Positions 26,068 to 35,603 are shown, counted from the first letter of the stretch. The stretch is 64,000 nucleotides of DNA from Arthrobacter bambusae (GCF_022606295.1 NZ_JAHHZS010000012.1:1-64000), one strand, 5' to 3'. Notes: generated by a model from the sequence alone, not told the origin. Numbers and translations are program-made.

Positions 26068-26900
26068 CCTTCACCATGGGCCCCGCTTTGCTTTTCTGCC
26101 CCGCCGACCGTCCGGAGCGGTTCCAAAAGGCCGCTGAGCGTTCCGACGCCGTCATCGTGGACCTCGAGGACGCCGTCGCCCCCGCAGACAAGAAGCGGGC
26201 GAGGGGCGCCATCCTCGCCCAGCTCGGCTCCGGCGGCGAGACGGCCGAACTCGACCCGAGCCGCACGATTGTGCGCGTCAATCCGGTCGGCACCGCGGAC
26301 TTCGAGAAGGACCTGCACTGCCTCGCGCATACTCCCTACCGCACCGTCATGCTGGCGAAGGCCGAGACCGGTGAACAGTTGAAAGCACTCGAGGGATACC
26401 ACGTCATTGCCCTCTGCGAGACGGCCAAAGGAATCGTCAACGCGGCTGAGATCGCCCAGGCCCCCAACGTCGTCGGACTCATGTGGGGCGCCGAGGACCT
26501 GATCGCCTCCATGGGCGGCACCTCCAGCCGCAAGGACGACGGCGGCTACCGTGCCGTCGCAATGCACTCGCGGTCCACGGTGCTGCTCGCGGCCAAGGCC
26601 GCAGGCAAGGAAGCGATCGACTCGGTCTACGTCGACATTCCCGATCTTGCCGGGCTGGCCGTCGAGTCTGCCGACGCCGTGGCCAGCGGGTTCGGCGCGA
26701 AGGCCTGCATCCACCCGAACCAGGTTGCCGTCGTCCGCGAAGCCTATGCGCCGTCGCCCGAGGCCGTCGCCGGGGCCCGGGACCTGCTTGACGCTGCGGC
26801 CGCGGCTGGAACGGGCGTGTTCCAATACAAAGGCAAAATGGTGGACGGTCCCATCCTGAAACACGCCGAATCCACGTTGCGCAGGGCCCGGCTTTCCTGA
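26064..26900 (+). CDS. CitE-like HpcH/HpaI-family beta-hydroxyacyl-CoA lyase
   Basis: A 278-residue TIM-barrel lyase with LFCPADRPERF, VDLEDAVAP (metal-binding Glu/Asp), ALCETAKGIVNA, MWGAEDLIASMGG and GFGAKACIHPNQV, all hallmarks of CitE-type proteins. It overlaps the MaoC gene by four bases. In M. tuberculosis the orthologous position is Rv2498c, reported as a lyase for (R)-HMG-CoA and citramalyl-CoA serving leucine and itaconate breakdown. Here it would take the place of the usual HMG-CoA lyase, which is missing. Last gene of the operon, 4 bases from the convergent lipase maturation factor gene. Confidence 0.9.
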   Translation: MTFTMGPALLFCPADRPERFQKAAERSDAVIVDLEDAVAPADKKRARGAILAQLGSGGETAELDPSRTIVRVNPVGTADFEKDLHCLAHTPYRTVMLAKAETGEQLKALEGYHVIALCETAKGIVNAAEIAQAPNVVGLMWGAEDLIASMGGTSSRKDDGGYRAVAMHSRSTVLLAAKAAGKEAIDSVYVDIPDLAGLAVESADAVASGFGAKACIHPNQVAVVREAYAPSPEAVAGARDLLDAAAAAGTGVFQYKGKMVDGPILKHAESTLRRARLS

Positions 26901-26904
26901 AGCG

Positions 26905-28365
26905 CTATTGACCGCGCCGTCGTGACTTCGGCAGGGACAACGGAGCGATGACCTCGTAGAGCTCCATGCGGATCCAGCGCTGCCCAGTCTCGCGGAACTC
27001 GGCCCTCGTGGCGAAGCGGTACAGGAAGCTGCGCGCCCGCACCCAACGCGGCGGCGCGCCGTCGAACGGGTCCTGGCGCAACAAGCGCAAGGTGGGCGGA
27101 TCGGCGTCGAGCAGTTTGCCGAGGAACGCGTAGAACCATTCCTCGTGCACCGTACGCAAGGGCAGGAACCACATCAGCCAGTCGAGGCGCAAGTGGTACG
27201 GCGCCCATTGCCGGGGGAGCCGGCGGACGTCGCCGGGCTTGCCCTTGAAGCCGTATTCGCGCCAATCCGCCTCGTCGACCGGAACATCGGCCTGGGTGCC
27301 CTCCACCACGATTTCCACCCGGTGCCTTGTCACCGTGCCGAACGCCCCGTAGGTGTTGACCAATTGCCACCGGTTGAAGCTGGCGTTCATGAGCTGCCCC
27401 CGAGAGAGCAGGTTGCGGGCCGGCCAATAGCTGAGCACCACGAGGAGCACCGTCACCGCGAGGACGACGGCGAGCCACCACACCGGGGCCTGAGCCGTGG
27501 CCGGGTACCGCTGTCGCGGTATGAAAGGCAGCACGGCGTGGGCCTCCCGGTCGCTCACCGCAGCGAAGGCGAGCACGATCGCGGACCAATTGAGCCACGC
27601 GAAGTTTCCACTCCCCACAAGCCAAAGCTGCGTGAAGACGACAATTCCGGCAGCAATGGTGGCCAGCGGCTGCGGGGCGAACAGGAAGAACGGCACCACC
27701 AGCTGGGCGAAGTGGTTGCCGAGCACTTCCATCCGGTGCATCGGCTTGGGCAACAGATGCGCTTGGCGGCTCAATGGCCCCGGCATGGGCTGCGTCTCGT
27801 GGTGGTAGTACAGGGCGGTTAAATCACGCCACTCGCTTCCGCCGTGGATCTTGATCATGCCCGCGCCGAATTCGAGCCTGAATAGCAGCCACACGAGCAG
27901 GACGAGGATGGTTCTCGGCGGGGGAACCTGATCCGAACCGAGGAAGCCCACAGTGAAGCCCATCTCCAACAGCAGCATCTCCCAGCCGAAGCCGTAGAAG
28001 GTCTGTCCGACGTTGACGATCGACATGTAGAGCAACCACAACGCCAGGAACGCCGCCAAGGGAAGCCACGGCGGGCCCAGCTGCGGCAACCCGCCCACGA
28101 GGGTCAAGGACACGGCTAGCCCGGCAGCGCACACGGCCCGGAGCAACGCGTCCGAATACTTCCAACGGAACAGGCTGGGCCTGCGCAAGACCCTGTGGAC
28201 GTCTACGTACCTCGGAACAGGCAGGAGCCCGTGCTCCCCGAGGAGCGCGGGAAACTGGTTGAGGCTGGACAGGAATGCGATGAAATAGAGCGCGGCCGTG
28301 CCGCGCTGTAGCACCTGCCGGGCGAATTCATAGTCCGGCGCCTCGAACCACGAGACCCAGTCCAC
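26905..28365 (-). CDS. Lipase maturation factor family membrane protein
   Basis: A 486-residue polytopic membrane protein beginning with the family-typical WFEAPDYEFARQVLQRGTAALYF segment. It has several hydrophobic helices, ...QTFYGFGWEMLLLEMGF in the middle, and a C-terminal soluble domain with RLDWLMWFLPL and EEWFYAFLGKLL. Vertebrate LMF1 helps lipoprotein lipase fold in the ER; bacterial members are common in actinobacteria and uncharacterised. GTG start at 28365. It is convergent with the CitE-like gene and divergent from dxr by 38 bases. Confidence 0.88.
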   Translation of the reverse strand: MDWVSWFEAPDYEFARQVLQRGTAALYFIAFLSSLNQFPALLGEHGLLPVPRYVDVHRVLRRPSLFRWKYSDALLRAVCAAGLAVSLTLVGGLPQLGPPWLPLAAFLALWLLYMSIVNVGQTFYGFGWEMLLLEMGFTVGFLGSDQVPPPRTILVLLVWLLFRLEFGAGMIKIHGGSEWRDLTALYYHHETQPMPGPLSRQAHLLPKPMHRMEVLGNHFAQLVVPFFLFAPQPLATIAAGIVVFTQLWLVGSGNFAWLNWSAIVLAFAAVSDREAHAVLPFIPRQRYPATAQAPVWWLAVVLAVTVLLVVLSYWPARNLLSRGQLMNASFNRWQLVNTYGAFGTVTRHRVEIVVEGTQADVPVDEADWREYGFKGKPGDVRRLPRQWAPYHLRLDWLMWFLPLRTVHEEWFYAFLGKLLDADPPTLRLLRQDPFDGAPPRWVRARSFLYRFATRAEFRETGQRWIRMELYEVIAPLSLPKSRRRGQ

Positions 28366-28403
28366 AAACCAACGCTACGCCTGGGGTGCGGGATACTTAA
28401 GCA

Positions 28404-29588
28404 ATGCAGCCGCGCAAGATCATCCTCCTCGGGTCCACTGGTTCCATCGGCACTCAAGCGATTGACGTCGTCGACGCCGCCCCGCATCTCTTCGAGGTCG
28501 TGGCACTGAGCGCGGGCGGCGGGAACCTTGAACTCATCGCGCGGCAGGCTGTTCACACCAAGGCCCAGGCAGTCGGCATTGCCTACGGCGATCCGCATGA
28601 ACTCCGGAGACTCATCGGCGCTGCGGCCTCCGCCGCCGGACTCCGGAACTACGATCCGGCGATCATCACGGGGCCGGATGCGTCCACCAAGATCGCCGCG
28701 ATCGAAGCGGACGTCGTACTCAACGGCATCACAGGATCGATCGGCCTGGCGCCCACGCTGGCAGCCCTCAAGTCCGGCGCGATCCTGGCCCTGGCGAACA
28801 AGGAATCCCTGATCGTCGGCGGCGCACTGGTGAAGGCCGCGGCCGCCGTCGACCAGATCGTGCCCGTGGATTCGGAGCACTCCGCCATCGCCCAATGCCT
28901 GCGGGCGGGAACCGACAAAGAGGTCGAGAAACTCATCCTGACGGCGTCCGGCGGACCTTTCCGGGGACGTAGCCGCGAGCAACTCCGCGACGTCACCCCG
29001 GCCGAGGCCCTTGCCCACCCCACGTGGGACATGGGCCTGATGGTCACCACCAACTCGGCAAGCCTGGTCAACAAGGGGCTGGAGGTCATCGAAGCCCACT
29101 TGCTCTTCGACGTCCCCTTGGACAGGATCGACGTCGTGGTGCACCCGCAATCCGTGGTGCATTCCATGGTGGAATTCGTGGATGGCTCCATCATTGCCCA
29201 GGCTTCTCCGCCGGACATGCGCCTCCCCATCGCCCTCGGGCTCGGGTGGCCGGACCGCGTGCCCCGCGCCGCAAAGCCCTGCGACTGGAGCCAGGCCACG
29301 AGTTGGACGTTCGAGCCCCTCGACTCGGTAGCCTTCCCGGCGGTGGAACTGGCCAAGGACGCAGCGAAGCAGGGGAGCACGTTCCCGGCGGTCTTCAACG
29401 CAGCCAACGAGGAAGCGGTGGAGGCCTTCCACGCCGGCAGGATCCGGTTCACCGACATCGTGGACACGGTGGAGTCCGTCCTCAGCGAACATTCAGGATC
29501 CTTGGAGCTGACAGTGGACTCCGTGTTGGATGCTGAGAGGTGGGCACGCACGCGCACCCACGATCGTTTAGCCAACAGCACCCTTTAG
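28404..29588 (+). CDS. dxr: 1-deoxy-D-xylulose 5-phosphate reductoisomerase
   Basis: A 394-residue NADPH-dependent enzyme making 2-C-methyl-D-erythritol 4-phosphate, the committed step of the MEP isoprenoid pathway. The N-terminal Rossmann motif is [15 protein letters not shown]; the metal and substrate site has [14 protein letters not shown] and TASGGPFRG. The C-terminal domain has [15 protein letters not shown]. It heads dxr - site-2 protease - YciI - ispG - GNAT, placing two MEP-pathway enzymes close together, as in mycobacteria. Confidence 0.97.
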   Translation: MQPRKIILLGSTGSIGTQAIDVVDAAPHLFEVVALSAGGGNLELIARQAVHTKAQAVGIAYGDPHELRRLIGAAASAAGLRNYDPAIITGPDASTKIAAIEADVVLNGITGSIGLAPTLAALKSGAILALANKESLIVGGALVKAAAAVDQIVPVDSEHSAIAQCLRAGTDKEVEKLILTASGGPFRGRSREQLRDVTPAEALAHPTWDMGLMVTTNSASLVNKGLEVIEAHLLFDVPLDRIDVVVHPQSVVHSMVEFVDGSIIAQASPPDMRLPIALGLGWPDRVPRAAKPCDWSQATSWTFEPLDSVAFPAVELAKDAAKQGSTFPAVFNAANEEAVEAFHAGRIRFTDIVDTVESVLSEHSGSLELTVDSVLDAERWARTRTHDRLANSTL

Positions 29589-29605
29589 GAAGCAGTACTT
29601 AAGGC

Positions 29606-30937
29606 ATGAATCCCGTCATTCTGTTCATTCTCGGAGTCGTCTTCGTCGCGATCGGCGTGGCTGTCTCCATTGCGCTGCACGAGGTGGGGCACTTGGTCCC
29701 CGCCAAGCTGTTCAAAGTGCGCGTCACGAAATACATGATTGGTTTCGGCCCTACCCTGTGGTCCAAGCGGAAAGGCGAGACCGAATACGGCGTCAAGGCC
29801 ATCCCGTTGGGCGGCTACGTCGCCATGATCGGCATGTACCCGCCCAACAAGGAAGACGGCAGCGTCAGGCCGTCCAGCACCGGCATGTTCCAGACGCTCG
29901 CCACCGAGGCCCGGTCCGCGGCGCACGAGGAAGTTGGCCCCGGGGACGAGAACAGGGTCTTCTACAGGCTGCCGGTCTGGAAAAAGGTCATCATCATGCT
30001 GGGTGGCCCGGCCATGAACCTGCTCATCGGCCTGGTCCTGACCGCGGTGCTGCTCATGGGCTTCGGCGTGTCCTCGGCCACCACCACCATTGCCGAAGTG
30101 TCCAAGTGCCAGGTCAAGGCCGGTGAGACCGTCGATCCGAACTCCCCGAACTGCCAGCTGACCCCGGCTGCGGTGGCCAAGCTCCAGCCCAACGACGTCG
30201 TCACCAGCTTCGATGGCAAGCCCGTGACGAGTTGGGCTGAAATGAGCGGCTGGATCCGGGCATCCGCCGGCAAGTCTGTCCAGATCACCGTGGATCGTGG
30301 CGGCAAGAGCGTCACCACGCAGGTAACCCCGGTGCTTTCCGCGCGCCCCGTCGTTGGGGACAACGGCCAGCAGGCCAAGGGCGCGGACGGCAAGCCGTTG
30401 TACGAGCAAGTCGGGTTCCTTGGCATCGGTGCGCAGACCGCCATGGTGCCCCAACCGGCGTCGACCGTTCTTCCGATGGCAGGCGAGAACATCAAACAGA
30501 TTGCCGGAGTCATCCTCAACCTGCCCGCGAGGGTGGTCGGCGTGGCGCAAGCGGCTTTCGGTTCCGAGCCGCGAGATCCCAATGGCCCGATCAGCGTGGT
30601 GGGTGTCGGCCGGGTGGCCGGTGAAGTGGCTGCCATGGACCAGGTTCCGCTGCAATCGCGCATCGGGGCCCTCGTGGGACTCCTCGCAGGACTGAACTTC
30701 GCCCTCGCCATCTTCAACCTGGTTCCGCTCCTGCCGCTCGACGGCGGACATGTTGCGGGCGCGCTCTACGAGGGAGCCCGCCGTCGGATCGCCAAGCTGT
30801 TCGGCAAACCGGATCCGGGAGCTTTCGACATCGCCAAGCTCCTGCCGCTTACCTACGTCGTGGCGAGTGTCCTCATGGCCATGAGCGCGCTGCTGATCTA
30901 CGCGGACATCGTCAAGCCCGTCAACCTCTTTGGCTGA
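29606..30937 (+). CDS. Site-2 intramembrane protease, M50 family (RseP/Rip1-like)
   Basis: A 443-residue membrane protease. The zinc site HEVGH (His25, Glu26, His29) lies in the first transmembrane helix, and the third ligand is in LLPLDGGH near the C-terminus. A PDZ domain occupies about residues 190-260 (LQPNDVVTSFDGKPVTSWAE). Such enzymes cut membrane-bound anti-sigma factors to release stress sigma factors; the dxr-rip-ispG order matches Rip1 (Rv2869c) of M. tuberculosis. It starts 17 bases after dxr. Confidence 0.94.
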   Translation: MNPVILFILGVVFVAIGVAVSIALHEVGHLVPAKLFKVRVTKYMIGFGPTLWSKRKGETEYGVKAIPLGGYVAMIGMYPPNKEDGSVRPSSTGMFQTLATEARSAAHEEVGPGDENRVFYRLPVWKKVIIMLGGPAMNLLIGLVLTAVLLMGFGVSSATTTIAEVSKCQVKAGETVDPNSPNCQLTPAAVAKLQPNDVVTSFDGKPVTSWAEMSGWIRASAGKSVQITVDRGGKSVTTQVTPVLSARPVVGDNGQQAKGADGKPLYEQVGFLGIGAQTAMVPQPASTVLPMAGENIKQIAGVILNLPARVVGVAQAAFGSEPRDPNGPISVVGVGRVAGEVAAMDQVPLQSRIGALVGLLAGLNFALAIFNLVPLLPLDGGHVAGALYEGARRRIAKLFGKPDPGAFDIAKLLPLTYVVASVLMAMSALLIYADIVKPVNLFG

Positions 30938-30970
30938 TGCTGAATTGTGCCGGGGGGATAGGCTATCCAT

Positions 30971-31264
30971 ATGACTGTTTTCGCTGTTGAGTACGTGTAC
31001 GACGCCGAGTCCGCCGAGGTGCGCGACGCGAACCGCCCTGCCCACCGTGCCTGGCTCGCCAGCCTCGCCGAGCAGGGAACCCTGCTGGCGAGCGGCCCTT
31101 ACACCGACGGCGCTGGTGCGCTGCTGCTGCTCGAGGCCGCCGACGAGTCCGAGTTGAACGCCACGCTGAAGGAGGATCCGTTCGCCGCCGTCCGCGGGAT
31201 TGCTGGCATCCGGACATCGGAGTGGAACCCCGTGATCGGAATGCTCTCCGCCCACGCTTCCTAG
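30971..31264 (+). CDS. YciI family protein
   Basis: A 97-residue ferredoxin-like-fold protein. It has the YciI pattern AVEYVYDAESAEVRDANRPAHRAWLASL in short blocks, with the conserved His and a later SGPYTDGAGALLLLEA strand pair and EDPFAA motif. YciI proteins are small dimers with a His-Asp pair of unproven catalytic role. It stands between the site-2 protease gene and ispG, a position not occupied in the mycobacterial cluster. Confidence 0.88.
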   Translation: MTVFAVEYVYDAESAEVRDANRPAHRAWLASLAEQGTLLASGPYTDGAGALLLLEAADESELNATLKEDPFAAVRGIAGIRTSEWNPVIGMLSAHAS

Positions 31265-31330
31265 CAGCTTGACCGGCCGGAGTCCGGACTCCGGCCCCAC
31301 GATCCACCCATTTCAACCCAAGGAGTCCAC

Positions 31331-32497
31331 GTGACCTCGGTCAGCCTGGGAATGCCGTCAGCCCCGCCCCCCGTTCTCGCGCCCCGCCGCAAGACCCGCC
31401 AGATCAAGGTGGGGTCGGTCGGCGTCGGCTCCGATTCACCCATCAGCGTGCAATCGATGACCACCACGCCCACGACGGACATCAACGCCACGCTGCAGCA
31501 AATCGCGGAGCTGACGGCGTCCGGCTGCGACATCGTGCGTGTCGCCTGCCCCTCCGCGGACGACGCCGAGGCATTGCCGATCATCGCCCGCAAGTCCCAG
31601 ATTCCCGTGATCGCGGATATCCACTTCCAGCCGAAGTACGTCTTCGCCGCGATCGAAGCCGGTTGCGCCGCGGTGCGCGTCAATCCGGGCAATATCCGCA
31701 AGTTCGACGACCAGGTGAAGGAGATCGCCAAGGCCGCCAAGGACCACGGCACGTCGATCCGGATCGGCGTCAACGCAGGATCCCTGGAGCCCGGCATCCT
31801 GAAGAAGCACGGCAAGGCCACCCCGGAAGCCCTCGTGGAATCGGCCGTGTGGGAAGCGTCGTTGTTCGAGGAACACGGCTTCCACGATTTCAAGATCTCC
31901 GTCAAGCACAACGACCCCGTCATCATGGTGGCGGCCTACGAGATGCTTGCCGAAAAGGGCGACTGGCCCCTGCACCTTGGCGTGACCGAGGCCGGACCGG
32001 CTTTCCAGGGCACCATCAAGTCCGCCACGGCGTTTGGTGCGCTGCTGTCCCGGGGCATCGGCGACACCATCCGCGTGTCCCTCTCCGCGCCGCCTGTTGA
32101 GGAAATCAAGGTCGGCAACCAGATCCTGCAGTCACTCAACCTGCGCCCCCGCAAGCTCGAAATCGTCTCCTGCCCGTCATGCGGACGCGCCCAGGTGGAC
32201 GTCTACACGCTGGCCGAGCAGGTCACGGCCGGGCTCGAAGGAATGGAGATTCCGCTGCGGGTCGCCGTCATGGGTTGCGTGGTGAACGGACCGGGTGAGG
32301 CCCGTGAAGCCGATCTTGGTGTGGCGTCCGGAAACGGCAAGGGACAGATCTTCGTGAAGGGCGAAGTCATTAAGACTGTCCCCGAGAGCCAGATTGTTGA
32401 GACACTGATCGAAGAGGCCATGCGTATCGCCGAAGAGATGGGGGAGGCCGATGGCGAAGATGCTGTCAAGGGTAGCCCCGTGGTTAGCGTCTCGTAG
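31331..32497 (+). CDS. ispG: 4-hydroxy-3-methylbut-2-en-1-yl diphosphate synthase
   Basis: A 388-residue iron-sulfur enzyme of the MEP pathway that converts MEcPP to HMBPP. The N-terminal TIM barrel starts with [24 protein letters not shown] in pieces, and the [4Fe-4S] ligands are in the C-terminal SCPSCGR and [12 protein letters not shown] motifs. GTG start at 31331 with AAGGAG upstream. The following GNAT gene begins 47 bases before its end in another frame. Confidence 0.97.
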   Translation: MTSVSLGMPSAPPPVLAPRRKTRQIKVGSVGVGSDSPISVQSMTTTPTTDINATLQQIAELTASGCDIVRVACPSADDAEALPIIARKSQIPVIADIHFQPKYVFAAIEAGCAAVRVNPGNIRKFDDQVKEIAKAAKDHGTSIRIGVNAGSLEPGILKKHGKATPEALVESAVWEASLFEEHGFHDFKISVKHNDPVIMVAAYEMLAEKGDWPLHLGVTEAGPAFQGTIKSATAFGALLSRGIGDTIRVSLSAPPVEEIKVGNQILQSLNLRPRKLEIVSCPSCGRAQVDVYTLAEQVTAGLEGMEIPLRVAVMGCVVNGPGEAREADLGVASGNGKGQIFVKGEVIKTVPESQIVETLIEEAMRIAEEMGEADGEDAVKGSPVVSVS

Positions 32498-33347
32498 CGA
32501 GACAGCCGCCGATGGGATTTCCGTCCGGGTGCTCGGCGCTGCCGACACCCCGGCCCTTCGCGTGCTCGCGATGGAAGACCCCGTAGCGAATGTCTTCATT
32601 CTGGCGCACCTCGATTCGTCGGGAAGCGCCGCACCCACGGCGGGTGGCGCGAGCGTCTTCGGAGTGTTCGACGGCGACGCCCTGGTGGGTGCCTGCTGGG
32701 CCGGCGCCAACCTGGTTCCGGTGCAGTTGGACCCTGACCTGGCGTCACGCGTCGCGGCGGTTGCCCACCGGGCCGGCCGCCGCTATGCCTCGATTTTCGG
32801 GCCCGCGGAGACCGTGCTGGCACTCCATTCGCGCTTGGAGGAACTGGGGCATTTCGCCCACGAGGTGCGTGCCGACCAGCCGCTCCTGGCCATATCCGGG
32901 CCACCCGCCGTCGACGCCAATCCGCAGCTCGGCTTCGGCAACATTGCGGACTTCGACCGGATCCTGCCCGCCTGTGCCGCCATGTTCGAAGAAGAAGTGG
33001 GGTATTCACCTTTTCTTGGGAGCGAGGACTTCTACAGCCGCCGGGTGTCCGGACTGATCCGGCAAGGCCATTCCCTGGTGCACATCGACGCGGACGGCAC
33101 AGTGAAGTTCAAAGCCGAACTCGGGGCCGTCACCGCCCAGGCCACCCAGGTGCAGGGCGTGTGGATGAACCCCGAGTTCCGCGGCCAAGGACTCAGCGCA
33201 GGGTACATGGCAGGAGTGGTGGTCCTGGCGCAGAAGTTCGCGCCGATCACGAGCCTCTACGTCAACGAATACAACACCAGGGCACGCGCCACGTACGAGC
33301 GCGTGGGATTCCAACGCCTCGGAACCTTCGCCACGGTCCTGTACTGA
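32451..33347 (+). CDS. GNAT-family acetyltransferase with DUF4081 N-terminal domain
   Basis: A 298-residue protein with an N-terminal DUF4081-type domain ([30 protein letters not shown] region) and a C-terminal GNAT domain. The acetyl-CoA loop is [16 protein letters not shown], followed by [28 protein letters not shown] right before ATG 32451 supports a start inside ispG, a 47-base overlap and probable coupling. The M. tuberculosis neighbour of ispG (Rv2867c) is also of this type. Substrate unknown. Confidence 0.9.
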   Translation: MAKMLSRVAPWLASRSETAADGISVRVLGAADTPALRVLAMEDPVANVFILAHLDSSGSAAPTAGGASVFGVFDGDALVGACWAGANLVPVQLDPDLASRVAAVAHRAGRRYASIFGPAETVLALHSRLEELGHFAHEVRADQPLLAISGPPAVDANPQLGFGNIADFDRILPACAAMFEEEVGYSPFLGSEDFYSRRVSGLIRQGHSLVHIDADGTVKFKAELGAVTAQATQVQGVWMNPEFRGQGLSAGYMAGVVVLAQKFAPITSLYVNEYNTRARATYERVGFQRLGTFATVLY

Positions 33348-33380
33348 CCGGCCCAACCCCGTACTGACCGGTCCAACTAA
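33341..33380 (+). repeat. Short tandem duplication at the GNAT stop codon
   Basis: The 20-base segments 33341-33360 and 33361-33380 share GTACTGACCGG and CCAAC. The first carries the GNAT stop codon TGA; the second runs into the hairpin element. Confidence 0.7.
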
Positions 33381-33438
33381 CTCGCAGTAGATGTCGTTTT
33401 GAGGGTTCATAACGACAACTACTGCGAGTCAGTTGGGT
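33370..33438. repeat. Dispersed ~70-bp hairpin element, copy 2
   Basis: Left arm 33370-33398, 12-base loop (33399-33410), right arm from 33411. Same core as copy 1 (CCAACTAACTCGCAGT, later TGTCGTTTTGA) with matched loop length. It lies between the convergent GNAT and TetR genes. The TetR stop codon (33419-33421) and its last codons are inside the right arm. Confidence 0.85.
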
Positions 33439-34045
33439 GGGCGAGCTCGCCGGTGAGGTAGTGCTGGACGTTCGGGGCCACGAGCCGGACCACCTCGTCC
33501 TGGGAAGCGGAAGCCAACGGTTCCAGCCGGACCACGTAGCGCATCAGCATGAGCCCCACTACCTGCGTGGCAACGAGGTTGCCGCGCATTTTCGCCTCCT
33601 CGGGGGAGCCGGGAAGGCCCGCCGTGATCCTGGACAGGATGGTCCTCGCCACCATCTCCCGCAGCAAGGCGGTCTTGGCCTTGGAACCGATCGTTCCCCT
33701 GACGAAGGCGACAAGCCCGTGTTGCGCCGGGCTTTCCCACAGCCGCAACACGGCGCGGACGATTGCTTCGGCGCGTTGCCCAGGATCGAGTTCTTCGACG
33801 CCTGCAAGGACCTCGTCGGGATCCGCCGGGAGCTCGATGCTCTGGGCGAAAAGCTCGTCCTTGCCCTTGAAGAAATGGTGGACCATGGCCGGGTCCACTT
33901 CCGCTTCACGGGCCACTTGCCGCAGGCTCGTCCCGTCGAAACCGTGCTCGGCGAAGAGCCGGCGCGCTGTGGCCAGGATCAGTTCGCGGGAGTCGCTGCC
34001 GCCGCTCCGGCGTCCCCGCCGCAGGGGAGGCAAGGCGCCGCTCAC
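33419..34045 (-). CDS. TetR-family repressor of the ABC exporter operon
   Basis: A 208-residue TetR protein. The HTH region is SRELILATARRLFAEHGFDGTSLRQVAREAEVDPAMVHHFFKGKDELF in short motifs, and the C-terminal half has a TetR ligand domain. GTG 34045 overlaps the permease stop (GTGA), so it is the third gene of the exporter operon and probably represses it from the palindrome at 35604-35625. Its final residues (PTDSQ) and stop codon lie in the repeated hairpin element, which suggests the element inserted at, and reshaped, the gene's 3' end. Confidence 0.87.
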   Translation of the reverse strand: MSGALPPLRRGRRSGGSDSRELILATARRLFAEHGFDGTSLRQVAREAEVDPAMVHHFFKGKDELFAQSIELPADPDEVLAGVEELDPGQRAEAIVRAVLRLWESPAQHGLVAFVRGTIGSKAKTALLREMVARTILSRITAGLPGSPEEAKMRGNLVATQVVGLMLMRYVVRLEPLASASQDEVVRLVAPNVQHYLTGELAHPTDSQ

Positions 34046-34797
34046 GAGGTCCGCCGTCGGAGGGTGAACGATGCCAGGACCAGTACTCCGATGACGATCG
34101 CCGCCATGATCCCGGCATCCTGCCACATGGTTTGCGTCGCTTCGGTGTTGTCGGCGATCTGCTGGAGCGCATCGACCGAAAACGTCAGCGGAAGCACATT
34201 GGAGATGCCCTCCAGGAGGCTGTTCATGTGGTCCCTGGCCACGAAAAGCCCGCACAACAGGATCTGCGGAATGACCACGACGGGCATGAACTGCACCGCC
34301 TGGAATTCGGTCCGTGCAAAGGCTGAGCACAAGAGGCCGAGCGCGACGCCCAGCACGGCATTGATGACGGCGATCATCACGACGTAACCAGGACCGCCCT
34401 TGATGTCCAGGTTGAAGATCCAGTAGGCCACAGCCGTGGCGACAAGGGATTGGAGAGCGGCCATGATGGAGAACGCCAACGCATAGCCGAACAGGAGATC
34501 GGCTTTGTGGATGGGCGTCGTCAGGAGCCGTTCCAACGTCCCCGAGGTTCTTTCGCGCAACATCGTGATCGACGTGACCAGGAACATCACCACAAACGGG
34601 AAAATGGCCAGCATCATGAGTCCCACACGGTCAAAGGTCCGGGGGAATCCGGGAGGCAGGGTTTCGTTCTCGTAGAGATAGTAGACGCCCGTGAGAAGCA
34701 GGGCCGGAACCACCATGATGAGGGCGACGCTGCGGTGGTCGTGGCGCAGTTGGTCCAAAACCCGCTTGGTGGTGGCAAACATCATCCGTGGATTCAT
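34042..34797 (-). CDS. ABC-2 type exporter permease
   Basis: A 251-residue membrane protein with about six transmembrane helices and the ABC-2 signature MLRERTSGTLERLLTTPIHKADLL after the second helix. ATG 34797 is chosen because it forms an ATGA overlap with the ATPase stop; the open frame further upstream is antisense noise. With the ATPase it forms a DrrAB-like exporter of unknown substrate, probably a drug or antibiotic. Confidence 0.9.
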   Translation of the reverse strand: MNPRMMFATTKRVLDQLRHDHRSVALIMVVPALLLTGVYYLYENETLPPGFPRTFDRVGLMMLAIFPFVVMFLVTSITMLRERTSGTLERLLTTPIHKADLLFGYALAFSIMAALQSLVATAVAYWIFNLDIKGGPGYVVMIAVINAVLGVALGLLCSAFARTEFQAVQFMPVVVIPQILLCGLFVARDHMNSLLEGISNVLPLTFSVDALQQIADNTEATQTMWQDAGIMAAIVIGVLVLASFTLRRRTS

Positions 34798-35585
34798 GAC
34801 GCCACCTGGCGTTCGTTGGCACTCCGGCGATTCGGGACGCCGCTTGTTTCCCGGATGATGTGCAGGAAGGCCTGTTCCAAGTCGTTGCTGTGGCCCCGCT
34901 CGCTGAGTTCCGCCGGACTGAGCTGCGCGAGCAGCAAACCTTCGCGGAGCAGGAGCAGCGATGAACAGTGCGAGGCCTCTTCCATGACATGGCTCGACAC
35001 CAACAGGGTGGTGCCGGCTTCGGCCATGGCGGCAAACCGTTCCCACAGCTCGGCACGCAGGACGGGATCCAAACCCACCGTCGGTTCGTCGAGGATCAGC
35101 AGCTTGGGACGCGAGACGAGCGCGCAGGCCAGCGAGACCCGGCTGAATTCGCCGCCGGACAGGTCCGCCGTCCTTTGCCGTGCCAGCGTTTCGAGCCCGA
35201 CGGCGGCAATCGCCTCCGCGGTGTCGGCCGCCGAGACGCCGTGCATGGCTCCGAAATACCTGACGTTCGCTTCGACGCTGAGGTCCGTGTAGACGCTCGG
35301 TGCCTGGGTGACGTATCCGACGTCGTGCCGCAAGGACGGCGTACCGGCGGGTCGGCCCAATACTTCCACGCTGCCGGCGGTGAGCCGCTGGACCCCCACG
35401 ATGCAGCGCATGAGGCTTGTCTTTCCGCTCCCGGAGGGTCCGAGCAGGCCCGTGATCCGCCCGGTCTCCATGGCGAAGTCCACGCCGCGCAGGATCTTTT
35501 TATGGCCGCGGGTGACGTGCAGGCCTTCCGCTTTGACGGCCGGAGGCATGCCCGGCGCATTACTTCCTGGTGCACTGTGGGACAT
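34794..35585 (-). CDS. ABC exporter ATP-binding protein, DrrA-like
   Basis: A 263-residue ABC ATPase: Walker A GPSGSGKTS (about 50-58), Q-loop in YVTQAPSVYTDLSVEAN, signature LSGGEFSRVSLACAL, Walker B LLILDEPTVGLDP and the H-loop in SSHVMEEA. First gene of a three-gene operon (ATPase, permease, TetR), each pair overlapping by four bases. Confidence 0.92.
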   Translation of the reverse strand: MSHSAPGSNAPGMPPAVKAEGLHVTRGHKKILRGVDFAMETGRITGLLGPSGSGKTSLMRCIVGVQRLTAGSVEVLGRPAGTPSLRHDVGYVTQAPSVYTDLSVEANVRYFGAMHGVSAADTAEAIAAVGLETLARQRTADLSGGEFSRVSLACALVSRPKLLILDEPTVGLDPVLRAELWERFAAMAEAGTTLLVSSHVMEEASHCSSLLLLREGLLLAQLSPAELSERGHSNDLEQAFLHIIRETSGVPNRRSANERQVAS

Positions 35586-35603
35586 CGTCGCCTCCGGGAT
35601 AAC

